NCBI GenBank assembly: GCA_028551475.1
Contig: CM052360.1
Span: 21,460,682 to 21,524,681, forward strand
Reading direction: 5' to 3'
DNA from: Casuarina equisetifolia
Taxonomy: Eukaryota; Streptophyta; Magnoliopsida; Fagales; Casuarinaceae
DNA: 64,000 nt
The notes below the pieces were generated by a model. That model saw only the letters and a list, made by a program, of their open reading frames with translations. It made no database searches and was not told where the DNA came from. Each line of letters opens with the position of its first letter. The first letter of the stretch is position 1. Position numbers and translations under genes: made by a program. This document shows positions 46,082-57,898 of the stretch, piece after piece.

Positions 46082-46094
46082 AAAAGCGTATGAC
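46082..46094. repeat. Target-site duplication of LINE-A, right copy
   Basis: AAAAGCGTATGAC follows the poly-A end; see 44427-44439. Confidence 0.6.
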
Positions 46095-46261
46095 ATTAAC
46101 CATCAAAAGGTGAAGAAGTGTTAATCCTTACCAAGAATTGTTCGTGAAATCTCCAATAATACTGCAAATTACTTGCAGTTGATAGATAGGTCGAATGACA
46201 GTGTTGTCCTTTAGTTCCTTGTTCTTTTTATTATGAAATTTAAAAACCAATTCTTTGAAAG

Positions 46262-46760
46262 CTTGCTATTGCAAATAATCGCCCCACCATGAGCTCATTA
46301 AGCCACGTTGTAAAGAGGGTGACTTTCTACAAAGTCTTTCGTTCCAGAACAAGAGCAGCTGCCTCCAACAAAGAACCAGACTAAGTTTTCTAGTAAACAC
46401 GTGGAAGAAAAGATCGGACCCCAACAGCACCCCCAACTCCAGCAAGTACTCTGCGTTCTTTCATTCTGGGACTCCATCTATGGCAGTGCCCTGGCGCCAG
46501 TGTCTCCGTACTGATAACTCTTGTCTTATGTCTTCTGACTCTCTGAGAACAAAATACTGTTCATGGGATGCCGTGGTCCAGTGTCAGAGGACGGCATATT
46601 ATGACTATTGCATAATCATATGCTATGTGAAGGAATTTGAGGTGCTGTCACTTTCTTACGTTTCTCAACGTCGAAGAGGAGGGCCTTCCGTGTCTTGCGC
46701 TTTCGTCTTCTTGTAATGAGAGAAGAGAGAGAAGAGAGAGAGAAGGGGAAGGGACGTTCA
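46262..46760 (+). promoter_or_regulatory. Promoter/5' leader-like cassette, third location
   Basis: It starts with ATTAAGCCACGTTGTAAAGA and GGGTGACTTTCTAC, as in the 18 kb array, continues through CAAGTACTCTGCG and CATCTATGG, and includes GGGATGCCGTGGTCCAGTG and GCATAATCATATGCTATGTG, both shared with the 37.3-37.45 kb cassette. The TATA region is mutated. A GA-rich tract ends in GTTCAG then GTATGG near 46760, which looks like an exon end with a donor. It points toward the 3' end of paralogue gamma, so it cannot drive gamma as annotated. Confidence 0.5.
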
Positions 46761-47475
46761 GGTATGGTGCATCATTATTAGTGACTTTTTGATTCAGACA
46801 GCGAAGGTTCATTCTAAATTAAGCCGTTGTCGTCAGTGCCTACAACATAAATATATGAATATGTTAACATATAGATCTGCACATTCATCAAAAGAAAGAG
46901 AAAACGGGGAGGGGGAGATGTACTCTCGGCCTTATAAGTGTTGATATTTTCTTGTTTAATGTTTTAAAATTTTAGAATTAATTATTATAATCTAATATAA
47001 TATTAAAGTCAGAGATGAATATTCTTTTTACATAACACTCATATCAACATGTATATAAGAAAAAAATATTATAAGTGGGTATTATCATATATCAAAAATG
47101 AAAAAATAAACCTTTGATTTTTTATATATTGAAATTTTGTCACCTTTAAAATTTTAGAATAAACTCTCACACTTTTTTATAATTATTTATATATCTTTAA
47201 TAGTATCTTAAATCAAAAGAGGAAAAGACACAGAGACCGATGGAGGTAAACAGTACAAAGGAGAGAAAAGAGGGTGGGAATTATATTATATCATACCTTT
47301 TGTCAATCTTATTTTAAGATACTTCCACTAAAGGGAAAGAATTTCTAACCCCCATTTGTTGTCATCGATACTATACAATGAAGCTTATCATTATTTTGTT
47401 TGTGGTAACAAACTAAAAAGCGGAGTTATTGAAAGTTACAAATTTAAATAAAATTTATGATCAGAAATCTCCAAA
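46761..47475. other. AT-rich intergenic DNA; no gene seen
   Basis: The phrase TTTAAAATTTTAGAAT occurs near 46.96 kb and again, nearly identical, near 47.15 kb, as possible remnants of a small element. Confidence 0.35.
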
Positions 47476-47486
47476 TAAAAACACAT

Positions 47487-47700
47487 GTTTAAGGTTTAAC
47501 AACTTGAAAAGCACTACATTTTCCAGTCCGAGATCTACAAGGGTTTACAGACATTTTATTTAAACATAGCATAATTGAGAGCTGAGCAATAAGCCCCAAA
47601 TGAAAACAACAGTTTAAAGTTTGACCGGTTGAAAAGCAACAACATTTCGCAATCCCTAGTCTACAAAGCTTACTGATATATAGCAGAACAGGAGCTAATG
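47487..47700 (-). repeat. Two tandem units of ~125 bp just 3' of the gamma stop codon
   Basis: Units start at 47487 and 47612 and match the three units 3' of alpha (11.9-12.26 kb). The array ends 14 bp from the gamma stop codon. Confidence 0.7.
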
Positions 47701-47713
47701 TGGACCAAGCCAA

Positions 47714-49545
47714 TCATTTATGGTCTAGTTTTTTTTGTTTGTTTTCGTTGGTTATCTGTTTCCCATTGTTGCCCGTTCCCCCGACTGCTGCTTTGCCGTT
47801 CCCATTAGCATTTTCAGTTTCAAACTTCTGCATTTTATCAACAAATTTATCATAAGCCCATTAGGAGTACAAGATAACAATCAGCAAAAAACTCTTAAAT
47901 AAATAGTAAAGACACTTTTTTGTTCAAGTATTCACACAAACTTACACATCCAAGTGTCAAACTTGAAACCAAGAGATAGCAGACAGCACCTACTCCTAAT
48001 TGAATTAAACATTTTTCAAACAAATAATAATACTGTGAAATGAGTAAAACATACACTTTTAATTAAATTTATAAAGTAATTTCACAAATACCTTCGCCTT
48101 TGAAAAACTGCTAACTACGTTTAATCGAAACGCTACAATCTAAAATATCTGCAACGTTGTATTACAACCACAAGTTCGCAACATTAACGAAATAACACTT
48201 TTAAAGTCTACTTTAGCTAAATATGATTTTCCAAAATTTCTTATTTGACATGGTGGCACCACATTTATCATTCCATAAAACTGTGAATGTTGATCAACGA
48301 AAAACATAATAATCATGTGCATTCAAATATCTTAAATTAGGTAATATAAGCTCATGGACATGTAGTTTATCTGTTTGAGATAAGGAGATATACACATGCA
48401 TTCAATCTATGATGGAATGGAGAAAGTAACTGAAGCAAAAATGAAAGGGAACAATATAAAATCGAGAAGAAAAAGAAACGTGATGAGTAAGAGGAATTTC
48501 TGCGTGCTTATATGCAGGCACTCACCTTGAGCAATTCCTCTAATTGTTTCGACACATCAACCAGTGATTTCTTTCTCCTTTCCATATTTTCACCCGTATA
48601 TAATTGTTCAAGCACCTTTTTCAGATGTGTGATGGGTTCTTCAGCAAGCACCTAAGAGCATATAAGAGAGATAAATTATATCAATACGAATCACATCCTG
48701 AGAAGATTTGGGATTTGGAAAGCAAAGTACAAAAGCCAACGTGGAGCATAACCACGCTTTTCAAATAAACAGAAATTTTGATATAGTTCAAATTTAAATT
48801 TCTCTTCAATAAGTTGTAATGCTAAAGTATGTTATTAAACTTTTATATTTTTTTTTCTTAAAACTCGCATATTTAAAACAAAAAAAATGACATGATGCAA
48901 TCTTGCATCTAAAAGTTTGATCATATTCATCACACCCTCCCTTTCTCCCTTTCCGTCTGACTCATAACGCTTTCATTTTTTTCAGACCTGTGTTGTGCGA
49001 TTGTACTTACCAGTTTTTTAACCTGCTGTACCACAGAACCGGCATTCACATGTTCCTGAGAGCACAAAACAGAAGACGTTAGTCATGTCACCGGGAGTAA
49101 AAAGATCTGGTATTTGGAGGGATTAAAACTATAGAAAATAAAAGAACAAAAGAAAATTAGAGGATAAACACCACCAACAGAAAATCAAGTATTAACTGCG
49201 TCACAAAAATCTACCTTATGCTCTTTTTCAAGTTCAGGCTTGGCGTTCGATGTTCCGCCCTTGCGACTCGGTTTTTCCGCATGCTATGGGAACAAATGAA
49301 AAGATTTAGTACTGAGAAGGGACAGGACAGAAGTCAACGTTAAGCATCACCATGCTCAAGAAATCAGTAAGATTTCAGCTAAAGGATTACGTTGACTCAT
49401 AACTCTCCCTCCCTCTCTGCCTGACTCAGAACCTTTTCGTCTCTTTAGATATGTCTCAAGCACTTGCACTTACCGCAACGAAACTATTGTCACCTCCAGC
49501 ATCTTTTGCGCTGTTAAGTGCGCCAGGGCGATTTTGACCTTTCAT
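47714..49545 (-). CDS. Paralogue gamma: unrecognised five-exon gene, 141 residues, intact frame
   Basis: Exons on the minus strand: I 49474-49545 (24 codons from ATG, starts MKGQNRPGAL), II 49215-49283 (23 codons, starts HAEKPSRKGG), III 49011-49055 (EHVNAGSVVQQVKKL), IV 48526-48651 (42 codons, VLAEEPITHLKKVLEQ start) and V 47714-47827 (37 codons plus TGA, starts KFETENANGNG, ends KLDHK). Every intron starts GT (GTAAGT, GTAGAT, GTAAGT, GTGAGT) and ends AG (ATAG, TCAG, TTAG, GCAG), and every junction is phase 0. There is no stop in 141 codons. The protein is strongly charged, with no signal peptide or membrane segment; exon IV looks helical (leucine spacing) and exon V is Gly/Asn/Lys-rich and probably disordered. 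Family unknown to me. A CTGCAG acceptor-like site upstream of the ATG suggests a 5' UTR intron. The usual promoter-like cassette is not found upstream, so expression is uncertain. Confidence 0.6.
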
Positions 49546-49659
49546 GAGGCAACACAGAATTCAGCTAAAGCACGTTGGGAGAACAAACACCTGCAGGGAA
49601 GGCACTCAAAAGACGACTGTTCTAGTGTAAAACTATTGAGAAAGTAAGAAAGAAAAAAG

Positions 49660-50660
49660 AAATATGTGAAAGTTATGCTAGTATTATTATAGTATTATTA
49701 CAGTATTATTATTAAGAATATTAAGTGATCCCATAATCATTCTCAAAAGACGTCTTTAGGTGGAAAGGGGAAGCCACCACTTATAAGGCCCAAATTTATA
49801 TGCTCTTTTCCTAATGAGGGATAAATCTAAGCATCCTCAATAATTATTATTTAAAGAAAACTTGTATATGAGTTTTATATATAAAGAAATATCATAAACT
49901 GAATAAGAAAATTATAAATCCTATTATAATTAATAAATGAAAATACGAAGCCTACTAAAATCAGAAAATAAAATTATAAAGCCTAGGATAATCAAAAAAA
50001 TGTAGAACCTTTGATGGGCTCAATAAAAAACTGTATATGAACTCTATATATTAATAATAATAAACATTTTAACATGTCTTTAATTGATTGATGACATATA
50101 GGATTCTCAGGAATATGGATGTTTAACATTACAAGCAGAAAATCAACTTCATGCCTAAGGCATTCAATCAATTGGTTTGATCTTATCTTGTTAAGCATAT
50201 CTTTTCATTGTGTTGTTTTCTAGAGAAAGTCTTAGGTTAGTTGATACCTAAGACATTTAAAAGAATAGATAAGTTGTCTTCTAGTTTAACAACTATCACT
50301 CATAGACATTCGGTAAGATCTTGAAGGAGAAAAATAACTTAAAAGTTTGTTTATTAAGAAAAATAAGTGTGTAAAGGAAGCAGAAGGACACGATAAAAAA
50401 TTCAACGTAAATGCAGAGTTCTGCAGCAATCCGCCAAACACATTGAACTGTGAATAGAACTGCTTATTACAATTTTCTTTTTCTTCGCCGTTCTAGATGC
50501 TTTTTCTATTAGATTACAGACTGGGGAATTCGTTAAAGCAACCCTTTACATAGGGTGTATGTGCCTTTACATTCATCATAAAATTTGGAGATGAATACAC
50601 GGAAAAGCTTCCACAACTCTCCGCCTCATTTTTTCTATATTTTCCTCTATTTTCTCATCT
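49660..50660. other. Flank shared with the alpha and beta blocks; no gene seen
   Basis: It is collinear with 14.7-16.03 kb and then jumps to the equivalent of 17.02 kb, so about 1 kb present in alpha is absent here (junction near 50.36 kb). Confidence 0.6.
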
Positions 50661-50671
50661 TCTCCTCAAAT

Positions 50672-50746
50672 GTGGCTGAAAAATCCATATACTTATTTCC
50701 AAGCAATGTGTATGTCGCCAATTTTGTCACTCTCAAACAAACATGA
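50672..50746 (+). pseudogene. Copia-type gag head in the gamma block, start codon lost
   Basis: The frame reads AEKSIYLFPSNVYVANFVTL, then KQT and TGA, matching the alpha-block head at 17308. The initiating ATG is GTG here. Only 24 residues are kept. Confidence 0.55.
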
Positions 50747-50929
50747 ACAACTATCTTTCATGAGTTTCTCTCAAGTCAAATCTCCAATGCATATTCAAAG
50801 ACTGTTCACTTTTCTTATGGGTAAAATCACACATCCTCAGCATCTCGTTCAAATTGATGGTGTAGAGAAGGCTAGGATCATTGTCTATGGAATTTGACTT
50901 TCTAACAACTATACTGGGAGAAGTTCCTC

Positions 50930-51560
50930 AATCCGCACAACCCCATTCTGAATAACGATGGGGTTTTCATGCACTTCTTCAAAATCTTTCACGGGCCGAT
51001 ATTGAAATCCCCACCACCCGAGTCTAGAAGGGGCCCATTCATGTACAGAGGCTCATTAGTTCTCGCCCCTTCACTACTAGGGTCTGCCCCATTATTATCA
51101 CCTTCGCTACCCCAAACACCGAAGATGCAAAAAGGCTAGTATTTAGACATTCAAACTCCGTATGGCCAAGACACCAACAACGAAAGAAATAACCCACACA
51201 TACATCAAAGACAATGCTTCGTTTCCATTTGCCCATTCTAACAACAACATATTTGCATAGATTGTCGGACCGGTTTGTTAACATCCATGGCCATTATCAG
51301 ATATTTTAATGTAGCTTTGCTTGCATTAATGGCTAAATATTTACCTAATCAATTTCTACTTGACCTAAATACCCTTGGACTATGAATACCAGTTGGCAAG
51401 CCAAGGACCGTAGCCCAAACAACTATTCTCATAGTTTTTTCTTTTCAATATCAAGGGACAACAATCGATGAAATAGTAGAAACTTACTTGGTCCGAAAGT
51501 TAGGGTTTTTTGTGTCCAAGCCGTGACAAAATGCTCCTCGATTGAAGTTAGAGAAGTACA
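50930..51560 (-). pseudogene. LINE ORF1-like (DUF4283 and CCHC) relic, minus strand
   Basis: On the minus strand, VVWATVLGLPTGI near 51.4 kb and VNKPVRQSMQ near 51.27 kb match the DUF4283-to-knuckle linker (FWVQVxGLPxxx ... RVRVDVxKPL). The frame 51039-51284 follows with FFRCWCLGHTEFECL, a CX2CX4HX4C knuckle whose first Cys is Phe. It is oriented opposite to, and directly beside, LINE-C. Frames are broken. It is either a separate LINE ORF1 or a copia-like gag-related DUF4283 gene. Confidence 0.5.
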
Positions 51561-51599
51561 TGTTTTGGCTCAACAAAACCCACTATAGCAAATTTAACA

Positions 51600-54500
51600 A
51601 CACATGAAGTTGAATCCACCAGAAGTCCAAGGGCCAAATTAGAACAAAGTAATAAAGCAAGTGTGAAGGGAAGGGGACAAAATGAGCCCTAAAAGGAATA
51701 CATGTGAAAAGGACAACTCCAGTAATAGGTTTAGCATGCTAATAAATAATTATTAGGAACCAAATGAAGCAACATGCAATGAGATTGTAGGTTTCGAAAG
51801 TGTTGAAGGAGAAAACACTATACCCCTAGACAAATGATCATATTCTCATCGAATGTTAGGGGCATGAATAAAAGCCCTAAACAAAAGGAGGTACGAGAAG
51901 TTATCAAAAATACTAAAGCTAACATTGTCATTTTATTAGAACACAAAATAAAAGAAGATAAAGCACAATGTGTAATAGATTCTTTTTCTCCCCAATGGGA
52001 TTTTGTCCACAATTATAGAGATAATGAAAATGGTAGGATTTGGATTGTATGGAAAGAGCCACAACTCAACATCACAATACTTAGTAGTTCTAAATAGGTA
52101 GTGAATTGTAAAATGGAAGAGGGGTATAAAGTATGGTACTTATCTGCCATCTATGCAGCAAATGAATGGAAGGATCTTTGGAGTAACCTCACATAATGTT
52201 ATAACAATTATGGAAAGGACAATCAATGGTTACTAGTAGGAGATTTTAATACAGTGAGAAATTTAAATAAAAGGGTTAGTGTAGCTAGTAGATAGATAGA
52301 AGGAATAAAAGATTTCAACAAGTTCATAAGTGATGCAGAACTTATAGAACCAAACTTTGTAAGACCTCTTCTATCATGGACGAACAAAGGTAAAGGAATA
52401 GGGTTCAAAAGCAGTAAATTGAATAGATGTTTGGTAAACTCTAAATGGCTGCAAAGTAATGCGAATTTCTCCATTGAATTTAGTACTCTTGGATTGTCAG
52501 ACCACAGTCCTTGCATTATCAAGGTGGGCAATAATAAACCAAGACAGAAAAGTGCCTTTAGACTTTTCAACTTCTGGCAAGACAACCCCTAATTTATGAC
52601 AATAGTGAAGAAAATTTGGCAACAAAGGGTTGAGGGCACTATAATGTATAGAATAATTATAAAGTTGAAGGAAATGAAAAAAGAGTTGAGAAAGCTAAAT
52701 AGAGAGGAATTTGGAGAATTACCAAAGAAAGTAGAGATAGCAAGGAAGCAACTACAAATAGCACAAGGAAAGCTTTTTGATGACCCTTCAAATACCCAAT
52801 TGCGCAATGAAGAAAATGAGTGGTTAGAAAAGTTACTAATACATAGCAAGCATGAAAAAATACTTTTGAAGCAAAAACCAAGAAATACTTGGCTGAAAGA
52901 GGGAGATTGTAATAGTACAGTCTTTTTTAAAAGCATGATAAAGAGGAGAGCAAAACATTACATTGTCAAGTTGAAAATAGATGATGGGTAACTTACTGAA
53001 GATCTTGAAATGATAAAGAACAAAATTCTAAGTTACTATCAAAACTTGCTAGGGAAGCAAACCAACTTCAACCATTAAAAGCAAAATTAAGAGAATTATT
53101 TCCCATGGAAATTTTAGAAGAGATAAAGAGAAACCTTATAATAGATGTTCAAAGATAAGAGATACAAAAGGTCCTTAATACTATTGGTGATTACAAAGCT
53201 CCAGTTCCTGATGGATATAATAGCTTCTTTTTCAAGAAAGCTTGGAGTATTATAAGGAGTAACATAGAAGATGCAGTTATAGCTTTCTTTCAGAAGATAC
53301 AGCTACTATGAAGCATAAATTCAACGGTAATATCCCTTGTCCCTAAGAAACTTAATGCCATTAATATAAAAGATTTTAGACCAATCTCCTGTTGCAATGT
53401 GTTGTACAAGATCATATCTAAAATTATGGTAGGAAGATTAAGTATAGCTTTGCCTCATTTCATACATCCTTGTCAAATAGCTTTTGTGATAGGAAGGAAC
53501 ATTAAAGAAAATATTTTATTATGTCAAGAGTTAATACACAATTATCATAAAGGTATTCATGGGAAAAGGGTATCAATTAAGGTTGATATTATGAAAGCAT
53601 ATGATTCAATAGACTGGAATGCTATCTTAAAGACTCTGAAAGTTTTGAAGTTCTAAGACAAATTTAGATTGCTGATTGAAAGCTGCATTACTACTGTTGG
53701 ATAGTCTGTGAACATCAATGGCTCTTATACAGGTTTTTTTAAAGGGGTAAAAGGACATAGACAAGGAAACCCTCTCTTTCCTTTTCTCTTTGTTATTGTG
53801 ATTGAAATTCTTAACAGAATTATACGAAAGAAATATCTTCTGGAAGGTTTAAATTTCACTGGAAAAGCTTTAAAAAGAAGATCACTCATCTATGCTTTGC
53901 TGATGATCTCTTTCTGTTTGCTCATGGAGATATTGAGTTTATATTATGTTTGCTAGATGCTATGCAAGAGTTTGAAGATATAACAAGTCTGAAGATGCAT
54001 CTAGAAAAGTGCCAAATTTTCTTTTCAGGCTTGTCCAAACAGGAAAAGGCTCTAATACTTGATCATATTCCTTTCCGAGAAGGTTAACTTCTCATAAAAT
54101 ACTTAGGAGTTCCATTAATTACTAAAAGACTCTCTAACCTAGATTGTACTATCCTGATAGAAAAAATATTGAGGAGAATTGAAGGGTGGGAGTCTAAGCA
54201 TATTAGTTATGGGGGGAGACTACAGCTAGCAAAAAGTGTTCTGTTCACATTGCAAACAATTGGATGCAAATTTTTTTATTGCCAAAATAGACTCTTTATG
54301 AAATTGAAAAAAAGATTAGAACCTTTCTTTGAGCAAGTAAATCTAATGGACAATGTGTAGCGAAAGTGGCATGGAAAGAAGTTTGTTAGCCTAAAATTTT
54401 TGAAGGATTGGGTTTGATAGAGATTCATACTTGGAATAAGGCAGCAATTGGAAAACTCTTTGGTCTCTTGTGCACCCCAACACAAACTCTTTATGAGTTA

Positions 54501-55286
54501 AATGGATGATAATAGAAAATTTGAAGAAAAGGAATGTATTAGAAGTTAAGATGAAAGGATCACTAGCTTGGAGCTTTAGGAATATTTTACAAGTTAGAAG
54601 TGAACTTACACAACAAGTGACGGACTTAGAATACAATATTGCCAAAAGTTATGTAGCACTAAGAGAGAACAAAGAAGATATTGAATGGGCAAGACTTATC
54701 TAGAAAGAAGGAGTACTAAAGCATAATTTTATCTATTGGATCACTTTGAAAGACAAACTATCCATAGCAGATAGGTTGGCTAAATGGAATAGTTCAATAG
54801 ATCTACAATGCAACCTTTGCCAACAAGAAGAAGAATCACAAGAACATTTATTTTTTAAGTGCAGGTTTACAAACTACATTTGAAAGGCTTTGCTAGGCAT
54901 GAATGAATTAACTGGAAGAATTAAACACTAAAGAGCTAAAATATGTTGGATGATCAAGACTGTTAAGAGGAAGAGCTTTGCAGCAACTTTGCTTAGTATA
55001 TCTTTCAAGGCCTTATTGTATCACATTTGGAGAGAAAGGAATAGAAGAAGATTCAACGATATAAGTTTAGATAATTCAACCATTATTGCTAAAATCAAAA
55101 AGGATGTAAGAGGAAAAATTTCATCTATCAGAGGAGTCAAGCTTACAAATTTTAATAAATTTTTACAAGAGCTTTGGAATTTGCCAAGTGCAATATTTGA
55201 ACTTAGATGGTGATATTTTGTAATAAAAAAATCTTGTAAATTTTTTTACAAGTGATATATAATTTAACCTTTTACAAAAAAAAAAT
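51600..55286 (+). mobile_element. LINE-C, plus strand, nearly complete ORF2, poly-A end
   Basis: ORF2 starts at 51834 and its end motif (LPSAIFELRW) stops at 55213. A short 3' UTR and an A-run (55276-55285) follow. The 5' limit is uncertain, and no convincing ORF1 is seen on this strand. It is the same family as LINE-B. No target-site duplication was found. Confidence 0.75.
51834..55213 (+). pseudogene. LINE-C ORF2: endonuclease, reverse transcriptase, zinc-binding end; several lesions
   Basis: Domains are in order. Endonuclease: SSNVRGMNKSPKQKE (51834), LLVGDFNTVR (52.23 kb), LLSWTNKG, LGLSDHSPC (52.5 kb). RT: NTWLKEGDCNSTVFF (52.9 kb), KDFRPISCCNVLYKIISKIM (53.4 kb), VSIKVDIMKAYDSIDWN (53.6 kb), GHRQGNPLFPFLF (53.76 kb) and CFADDLFLFAHGD (53.9 kb, catalytic Asp pair kept). 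Zinc-binding: CNLCQQEEESQEHLFFKC (54.8 kb). C-terminus at 55213. Lesions: Trp to Ser in the opening SWN motif, in-frame stops near 52.3, 52.59, 52.99, 53.31, 53.66 and 54.7 kb, and frameshifts near 53.88 and 54.36 kb. It is among the best preserved LINE ORF2 copies here. Confidence 0.85.
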
Positions 55287-56041
55287 CAACTATATCAATG
55301 AATGGGAGGCCGAACTCCATATGTACATTTTTATCGAAGAAACCTATAAGAGCTGGTGAGGAATGGTTTTACTCGAACACAGGGCTATGGTTCCGAGCTA
55401 GAGTTTTAAGCTACCATGAGGAAAACCACCTGGCCCCATTGGACGGGGGATCTTGTGCTTTCATGAACAAAACCCTTGCCTGGCTTCACTCTGCCGATGG
55501 GTTCCCTCGTGCAACATGGAAGGCGGTCATGTGAAACTACCATTTAGTAGACCCAGTCCAACTACATTGGATAGGTTCAACATTGGTTAGTTCATATCCG
55601 AGCCTGAAAAGCACTTAAACATGGCAACAAAAAGGGGCAGGAACAAAAGTTTCAAAAGTTTATGAAAAATCGAGAGCATTTTTTGAGGAGAGAGAAAATT
55701 AGGCCCCCTAATTCCACTAGACCCCTGTGGTTAGGTCAAAATGTATTCGGGTCTCACGAAGTTAGTTAGATCATTGGTTTGACTGGGAGATTGGACCTTT
55801 CGACCTATCCAGGCCTATATGGTAGAATGATGTGTTCTTAAGCTTAGTCTTTGTGTTGGATTGGCACCAAGTATATTGTTCTTAAGCCTAGCCCATGTTT
55901 TGGATTAGCCCTAGTTACTGTAATGTTAGGCCTGCAGGGCCCCATGGTGTAAGGGCCTAGCTCACTTTATTTGTTAAAGAAATTATTAGTGTACCAAAGA
56001 GAGAAAGCACGTGACATAGAAAGCGGAACGACGGCCAATGC
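55287..56041. other. No supported gene
   Basis: A plus-strand frame (55298-55534) of 78 codons is open and GC-richer than its surroundings but matches no family I know. The rest is low-information sequence. Confidence 0.35.
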
Positions 56042-56450
56042 AAAATCTTAGAAAGCAGATTCTTACTAGGGCCTTCATCGGTTCTCTTCAGTTGTAATGA
56101 TTTCTAATGATCGGGTTTTGATATTTATTGGAAAGAGTCATACAGAAAATATAAAAAAATGATTTACTTGGTAACTAATCTTTATTTTCTAATGAGAGAA
56201 TAGTGGGCCTAAAGAAGATAATAAATAAGACCTAGTTGCAAGCTCTAAAGTGGCTTAAAGATGCCTTCTCTCTGTGTGAGTCTGCACCACCACGTAAATC
56301 TTAAGTGGTTTTCGTTAGCTGTGCTGTTGCGGTAGCCTGTAGTGCAAAATTTAATTTGGGATTGTTTGTGGAAATAGAATTGAAGAACGACTTTAGTTCT
56401 CAGGGGAACTTGTATCTTACATCTGCGGAGAGGGTCTGGTGGACTGAGTT
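56042..56450 (+). repeat. Promoter-like block R1
   Basis: It runs AGAAAGCAGATTCTTACTAG, GTTGTAATGATTTCTAATGA, AAGTGGCTTAAAGATGCCTT, GTGCTGTTGCGGTAGCCTGT and GAATTGAAGAACGACTTTAG. The same order is found in R3 and R4. R1 ends without a TATA box. Confidence 0.65.
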
Positions 56451-57079
56451 ACTTCATTAGTATCATCTACTAACACGTTACACGTTACACGTTATATGCT
56501 ACAACCACGCGAAAACCCACTGCAACCCTAAACACGTGATGGCTCTTAAGGAAGATGTGAGACACAACCGGAATCTTGCAATTTGCTCATCGTGAATCGC
56601 CTGCCGGTGAACCACTACACGAAATCCCTTCTCTTTCCGCTAACCATACAAATCCACGGAGTTGACGCACTACCGGAGCCCCCTCCCACTCAACTGAAAG
56701 CGCAATTTACTGCTACACGAACTACATTTTCGCACACTTGGAAAGGCAAATGGTCACGAACTAGGCTGAAGCAACTCCTTTTCCACAATTAGACGCACGA
56801 ACTAGAACTTTGGTGGCCTTACGGGCTTTACCTAGTGCATATAATCTCTAGACAAGTCCCTTCTCAAAATTTGAACCTAGTCAATAAGTTTAGCGGGTTA
56901 CGCAGAATTGTCATTTTTGTATTTTCAAGATAGTTGCCAGAGAGTAGTTTTCCGACAGTTGTCCCAGAGGCTGAAGAGTGACCTGATGACCATCGGAAAG
57001 CTGTTGAAATCCAACGGTCGTCCTCCACTTGAAGCGTCGATGCCAAGTCATGGCTGGCACATGCTCTGATGTTTACAAG

Positions 57080-57265
57080 CTTGGTTTCTTCAGTTTTCTT
57101 TTCAATTGTAATGATTTCTAAAGATTGCTTTTTGATATTTGATCAAAAGAGCACCGACCTCCTCGCACTAAAAAAAGAAGAAAGGGGATAACAAATAATG
57201 ACCTAGTTGCACGCTTTTAAAGTGGCTTAATGATGCCTTGTGTCTTTGGAGCCTGTATACAATGC
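57080..57265 (+). repeat. Promoter-like block R2 (left half only)
   Basis: CAATTGTAATGATTTCTAAA to AAGTGGCTTAATGATGCCTT matches R1/R3/R4, then diverges. Confidence 0.65.
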
Positions 57266-57898
57266 GCCTTGGTCATTATATTAAGAGGTTTAGGACTAAA
57301 AGGTTAGTTTTGACAGATTTCAGTTAAATATTATTCTTAACTTAAGTCTTTATAAGCTTAAGCTTGTTATTGGTTTCCATAAGTGCATGATGAACTGCCA
57401 CACTTTTTAAGTGCTGGTCACACACTAAGTAATTCACCTAACGTAAGTATCCTTTTTTTTAAGTAACCCTTTCTATAAATTGTCTCATTTTTAGTTTGAA
57501 CTTAGGAATAGGGCTAGCCCTAATATTATTTGTTATATATTTCAATCATTAAGGTAGAAAAAAAAAGAAATAAGTTTTAGGACTAATTTCGTCGTACTTC
57601 ATTTAAATAGCATTCCTAACTAAGATTCCTATAAGCCTAAATCTGCTAGACTTCTCATAAGCCCGTAATGCTCTAGCAATGAAGTACAACCAATGAAAAG
57701 AGGTTGTCAAAAGTGCCGCTGTCCGACACCGAGCAAAGCTGAAATATCAGACTTCTTTCATGTTATTGTGCTGCGAATTTCCCACAAAAATAAATTTTGG
57801 AAAATTTAATTTTGTTTCTTTAAAATCAGTTGTTTCACCAATACATCGGGGTGCTTCAAGAGAAAGTTGATACAAAAAATGAAATGTAGGGAAAATGA

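Larger units (their letters stand above)
44440..46085 (+). mobile_element. LINE-A, 5'-truncated, plus strand, interrupted by LINE-B
   Basis: The left part (44460-44622) encodes the ORF2 zinc-binding end: WYNLIWTGGICKHNFIGWL, LSTAERM and NRSHLFF. The protein continues after the insert at 45629 with ECPNTMLIWKS, then an AAKLLKISFLACIYCLW block and ERNRRRF. It ends in a 3' UTR and a poly-A run (46072-46085). The 13 bp flanking duplication confirms target-primed insertion. An in-frame stop lies near 44593. Confidence 0.8.

Noticed and set aside
55298..55534. 78-codon plus-strand frame after LINE-C as a gene
   Set aside because: No recognisable domain, no splice partners and no second copy; not enough support.
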